Positions 61,075 through 64,000 of a stretch of 64,000 nucleotides of DNA are shown here, piece by piece. Location of the stretch: positions 51,041,869 through 51,105,868 of the forward strand of contig NC_046683.1 of assembly GCF_009870125.1 (NCBI RefSeq). Reading direction: 5' to 3'. The position numbers and the translations under genes are program-made. Positions within the stretch are counted from its first letter, which is position 1. Each line of letters opens with the position of its first letter. The DNA comes from Drosophila pseudoobscura. Its lineage: Eukaryota; Arthropoda; Insecta; Diptera; Drosophilidae. The notes beneath the pieces are model-generated. The model had not been told where the DNA came from. It saw only the letters and a list, made by a program, of their open reading frames with translations, and did not search any database.

Positions 61075-62228
61075 TTTCCCCAATACAAATTGACATGTTA
61101 CGAGTGGAGTGTGCCAGAAATGAATTGGGTAATTTTTGATGGCATTGCTGCCATTCAAATGCTTAACAAGTTGCGAAAAAGTTTGCTCAAATTTTTGCCA
61201 CATTTCTGTTGGCTCCCCCCCCACCATCCCCCTCCATGTAACCAAGTGCGCGTGTGTGTGTGTGTGTGTGTGTGGGCTGCCACTTTGCTGCACTAAATTG
61301 CATTTAATTCTGAGATTTGCCCCGTTGTGGTGCCGCTGCCGCTGCCGCTGCCATTGCCGTTGTGTTATTGCTGCTGTGGCTGCCTTTGGGTTGCTGCCGC
61401 GTTGCTCGTGGCCTTCACCCAAATAAACCACGAGTGCACCGCTCTGTGCATGTGTGCGCGTGTATCTGTGTGCAGCCAGTGTTTGCCTAAAATTTATGTG
61501 TCAACACAATGCACAACCAACAGCAACAGCAACACCAGCCCACACACCCCGTCGCCGCGCGCTGGCAGCAACAAAGACGGCCAGCAAAAAAAATTCTGCA
61601 TATTTTTGTGCGGCTTTAAAAATGCCAACTCAAAAGAATTAAAAAACCCGTGTATGGACACACACACACACCCATACATATGCAAGAGCACAACATAATA
61701 AAACGTTTGCATAATTATACTCTGGGGGGCAATGGGGTATGCTGATTCCGCTGCACTTGTGGGGGGGGTGCCGCCCCATCCCATCCCATCCCGCCCCATC
61801 CCGTCCTGTAACAAAACAAAAGTTTAAAACGAATTCGTGTTAAATTTTTGTTATAATTAAAAGTCGTTCGAGGACTTACCCTCTTCAAGGACTTCGAACG
61901 CTAATTGATGGCTAATTAAGCGAAAATCTAGACGGCATCCTGAGGCCAGCCAACAGGATATAATCCTCAAGGAAGCTCAGTGCAAACAAAAGGATATCCC
62001 GCCAGAGAGTTGGGTTCTACGACAATAATTCAAATACAGTTTAGTCTTTTGTGGAGCCCTCGATCGTTCCCCTGGTCCTCAAGGGTATTCCACATTCGTT
62101 GGGCTTCGCTGGAAACATGCATCCCATTTAATTTTTTATGATTCTCGCGGCAATGCAAATGAATAAGTCTCCTCCTGCTTTGAATTTGGCCTCCGAAAGT
62201 GTTTTATGGCTTTAAGACAGAAAAGACG

Positions 62229-62285
62229 GGCAGGCAGGCGGACGGACGGACGGACGGATGGACGGACGGACAGGCGGACAGACAG
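62229..62285. repeat. (GGAC)n microsatellite
   Basis: GGCA/GGAC tetranucleotide run with one ggat and one ggcg variant. Confidence 0.9.
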
Positions 62286-63151
62286 AGAAGCTAGATTTCA
62301 GTTGTTTTGCGATTTGTGTGTTAGATCAGAAATGTAACAACTTAATTAACTTAAATTGGGTTGGCAGTTGAGAGGCGATAAGGGAGCGCAATGCGCTGGA
62401 TTCCATTTTATGTTTACGACTACGGACCGACGCGGCCCGGACAGGAACGGCCCGGCCTCGAGCCCGGACTCGTGGCTTCGGGGATTGAGTTTTCGGCGAG
62501 TTCCTTCGCGCAGTTGACACATTTTTCTTGGCATGCAAGACACGGACAAGTTTTCCACGTTGGCGCTTAAAAAGTTTTCCCTTTTTCACCAACAAAAAAG
62601 TAAAGAGAGGATTGCGAAAACTAAGCTGGCGACTTGTAGGGGTTGATGGTTGCGGGTTGCGGGTTGCTGGTTGCTGGTTGGGGTTGCTGGTTTTTGGGGG
62701 GTTTGGAGCTGCTTAAGGAAGAGCCGAGTACTTTGACGAGATTTGCATAAAATTAAGGATTATTGTTGGCGGGATTCGGGCGAATTGCGTGGCAATATTG
62801 AACTTTATGCGCATATTGATGGCCGGCAATCCTTTGACACGGCTCCATGGGCACCAGAGCCCGCATCGGGTCCAGCCCCGGAGCCCGAGCTTGTTGGCGC
62901 CTCAAAATTCATTAGCAAATATTTGTGGTCCAAGGGGCGGCGTGTATTTGAGTTATGGCGAGCTGTGCTGTGGCTTTGGCCTGGCCAATAAATCAACTAG
63001 CCCACACACACACACACACAGGGGCACACACATGGGCACACACGGAGGCACAGATAATTGTGGCCATTCAATTTGATTATTCAATTGCAAAATTCTGACA
63101 GCAGCTAAAGCAAATTCCAAGAGGAAATGCACGCACACAGATGCATTCGTT

Positions 63152-63178
63152 CAGATACAGATACAGATACAGATACAG
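63152..63178. repeat. (CAGATA)n microsatellite
   Basis: Four and a half perfect cagata units. Confidence 0.9.
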
Positions 63179-64000
63179 CGAGGAGGACACAATGGATCTG
63201 GTGGATCGCGGGGTGCAGCCGAGCGGCATCCTTCTGCCCCCCAGATAATGACATTTTAAGTGCAAAGTGCTTACATAATTGAATCGGTCTCCATCCTGAT
63301 GGCCAGAGCTCCTTCTGTTCCTGTTCCTGTTCCGTGCTCTCGAGCTGCCGTGCTCTCGTGTCCTCTTTGATGGGAAATGGATATTTATGGGGCCGGTCCA
63401 TAAAAAACCAAAAAGAAAGTTGTCTCTCTATTAAAAATAAATTATATGCGGGCCACGAAAAAAAATGTTGTACGAGTATTTGGCTTTGGCCACGTCTTGG
63501 GCCATAAATTTCCGGCAAAACAAACTGACTTTGCGGCCGGCCCCGGCAACAGGTGCACGCGTGTCGGCCACATCTAGGAAGTCGTCCCGATCCGGCCAGA
63601 GGCTGGCCCCTCGTCTGCTCTTTAATGCATGGCCCCGGTCTCGTGGACTGCTCTCCGGAAAAACAATAAATCACAAAAAATGTTGCTCTTTTGCATTAAA
63701 ATTTACAACCTACTAAACAAGACAGACGTCCGTACAGCGGACTCGGGACTCCGGACTCGGGACTCCGGACTCTGGAGTTTCCCCACTTGACATGTGCACG
63801 CGCGCGGGCCCTGGTCCCCGATACTTGCCCCGATATATGGCATGAATAATTATGCATAATTCAGGCATTCATCTTTCGGATCTAGACCAAAGCGAGCAAA
63901 GGCGAGGGCTTAAACGAGCAGCAGCAGAGCCGCCGGCAGCAGAGCCGGCATCACCAGAGGCAGCTGTAATTAAGTTCTGTTCGACTGGATTCGGTGTATT

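Larger units (their letters stand above)
47139..64000. other. Non-coding interval, microsatellite dense
   Basis: About 17 kb without a gene I can support. The longest frames (60312-60866, 60886-61431 and 63105-63674) run through simple repeats or lack coding character. The region might be intergenic or belong to long introns of a gene whose exons lie outside. Named repeats are listed separately. Confidence 0.5.

Noticed and set aside
60886..61431. 181-codon minus-strand frame
   Set aside because: Runs through the GGGCT, CA and CAGCGG-type repeats; no coding character elsewhere.
61868..61903. Possible hairpin at cgttcgagg...cttcgaacg
   Set aside because: Only about 7 bp pair; the rest is a direct repeat of aggactt.
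62326..62595. Basic 89-codon minus-strand frame resembling a small arginine-rich protein
   Set aside because: Starts with TTG, the only internal ATG leaves about 27 residues, and no promoter or conservation evidence is available.
63105..63674. 189-codon minus-strand frame
   Set aside because: No recognisable domain, includes the CAGATA repeat, and no gene context.

Overview
The window looks like a Drosophila-type fly genome. The reasons are short GT-AG introns (57 to 97 bp in most genes) with GTAAGT or GTGAGT donors, textbook fly core promoters (TATA; an initiator plus DPE), elements with INE-1/DINE-1-like ends, a decayed jockey-type LINE, and very dense CA, GGAT, GACGG and similar microsatellites. 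An obscura-group species is my guess from that style and is not proven here.

Bases 1-11,627 are repetitive. A satellite of exactly 319 bp runs from the window edge to 7,337: 23 monomers with no length change. It abuts a complex inverted-repeat locus (7,381-11,627). The arms of this locus carry about 130-bp tandem units plus the 3' end of a spliced gene of unknown identity (exon, 57-bp intron, exon, stop, poly(A) signal). The gene end occurs once in plus orientation (left arm) and twice in minus orientation (two right arms). The left and first right arms face each other across an 82-nt spacer, so a transcript would fold into a hairpin about 1 kb long. A further 1.4 satellite monomers sit between the two right arms. 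This is the most unusual part of the window.

Bases 11,628-20,860 are non-coding as far as I can see, apart from a DINE-1-like element (12,671-13,558) and simple repeats.

Bases 20,860-37,050 form the gene cluster. Four paralogous major-facilitator sugar-transporter-like genes, here called MFS-A to MFS-D, all lie on the minus strand (21,244-23,281; 29,977-31,785; 32,431-34,407; 35,075-36,590). They share an intron position after the TM2-TM3 loop; A, B and C share a second intron just before TM1, which D lacks. An intronless 1,725-aa ABCA-type full transporter gene lies on the plus strand between MFS-A and MFS-B (24,239-29,416). GATA-factor motifs occur upstream of every transporter gene, suggesting shared control, for example in the midgut. 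MFS-C has an N-terminal Gly-Tyr-Pro-Pro-Gln pentapeptide repeat tail.

Bases 37,050-64,000 hold a decayed LINE reverse-transcriptase fragment (about 37,180-37,440), a 356-bp DINE-like element (46,783-47,138) and many microsatellites. I could not support any gene there. It is probably intergenic or intronic sequence of a neighbouring large gene.
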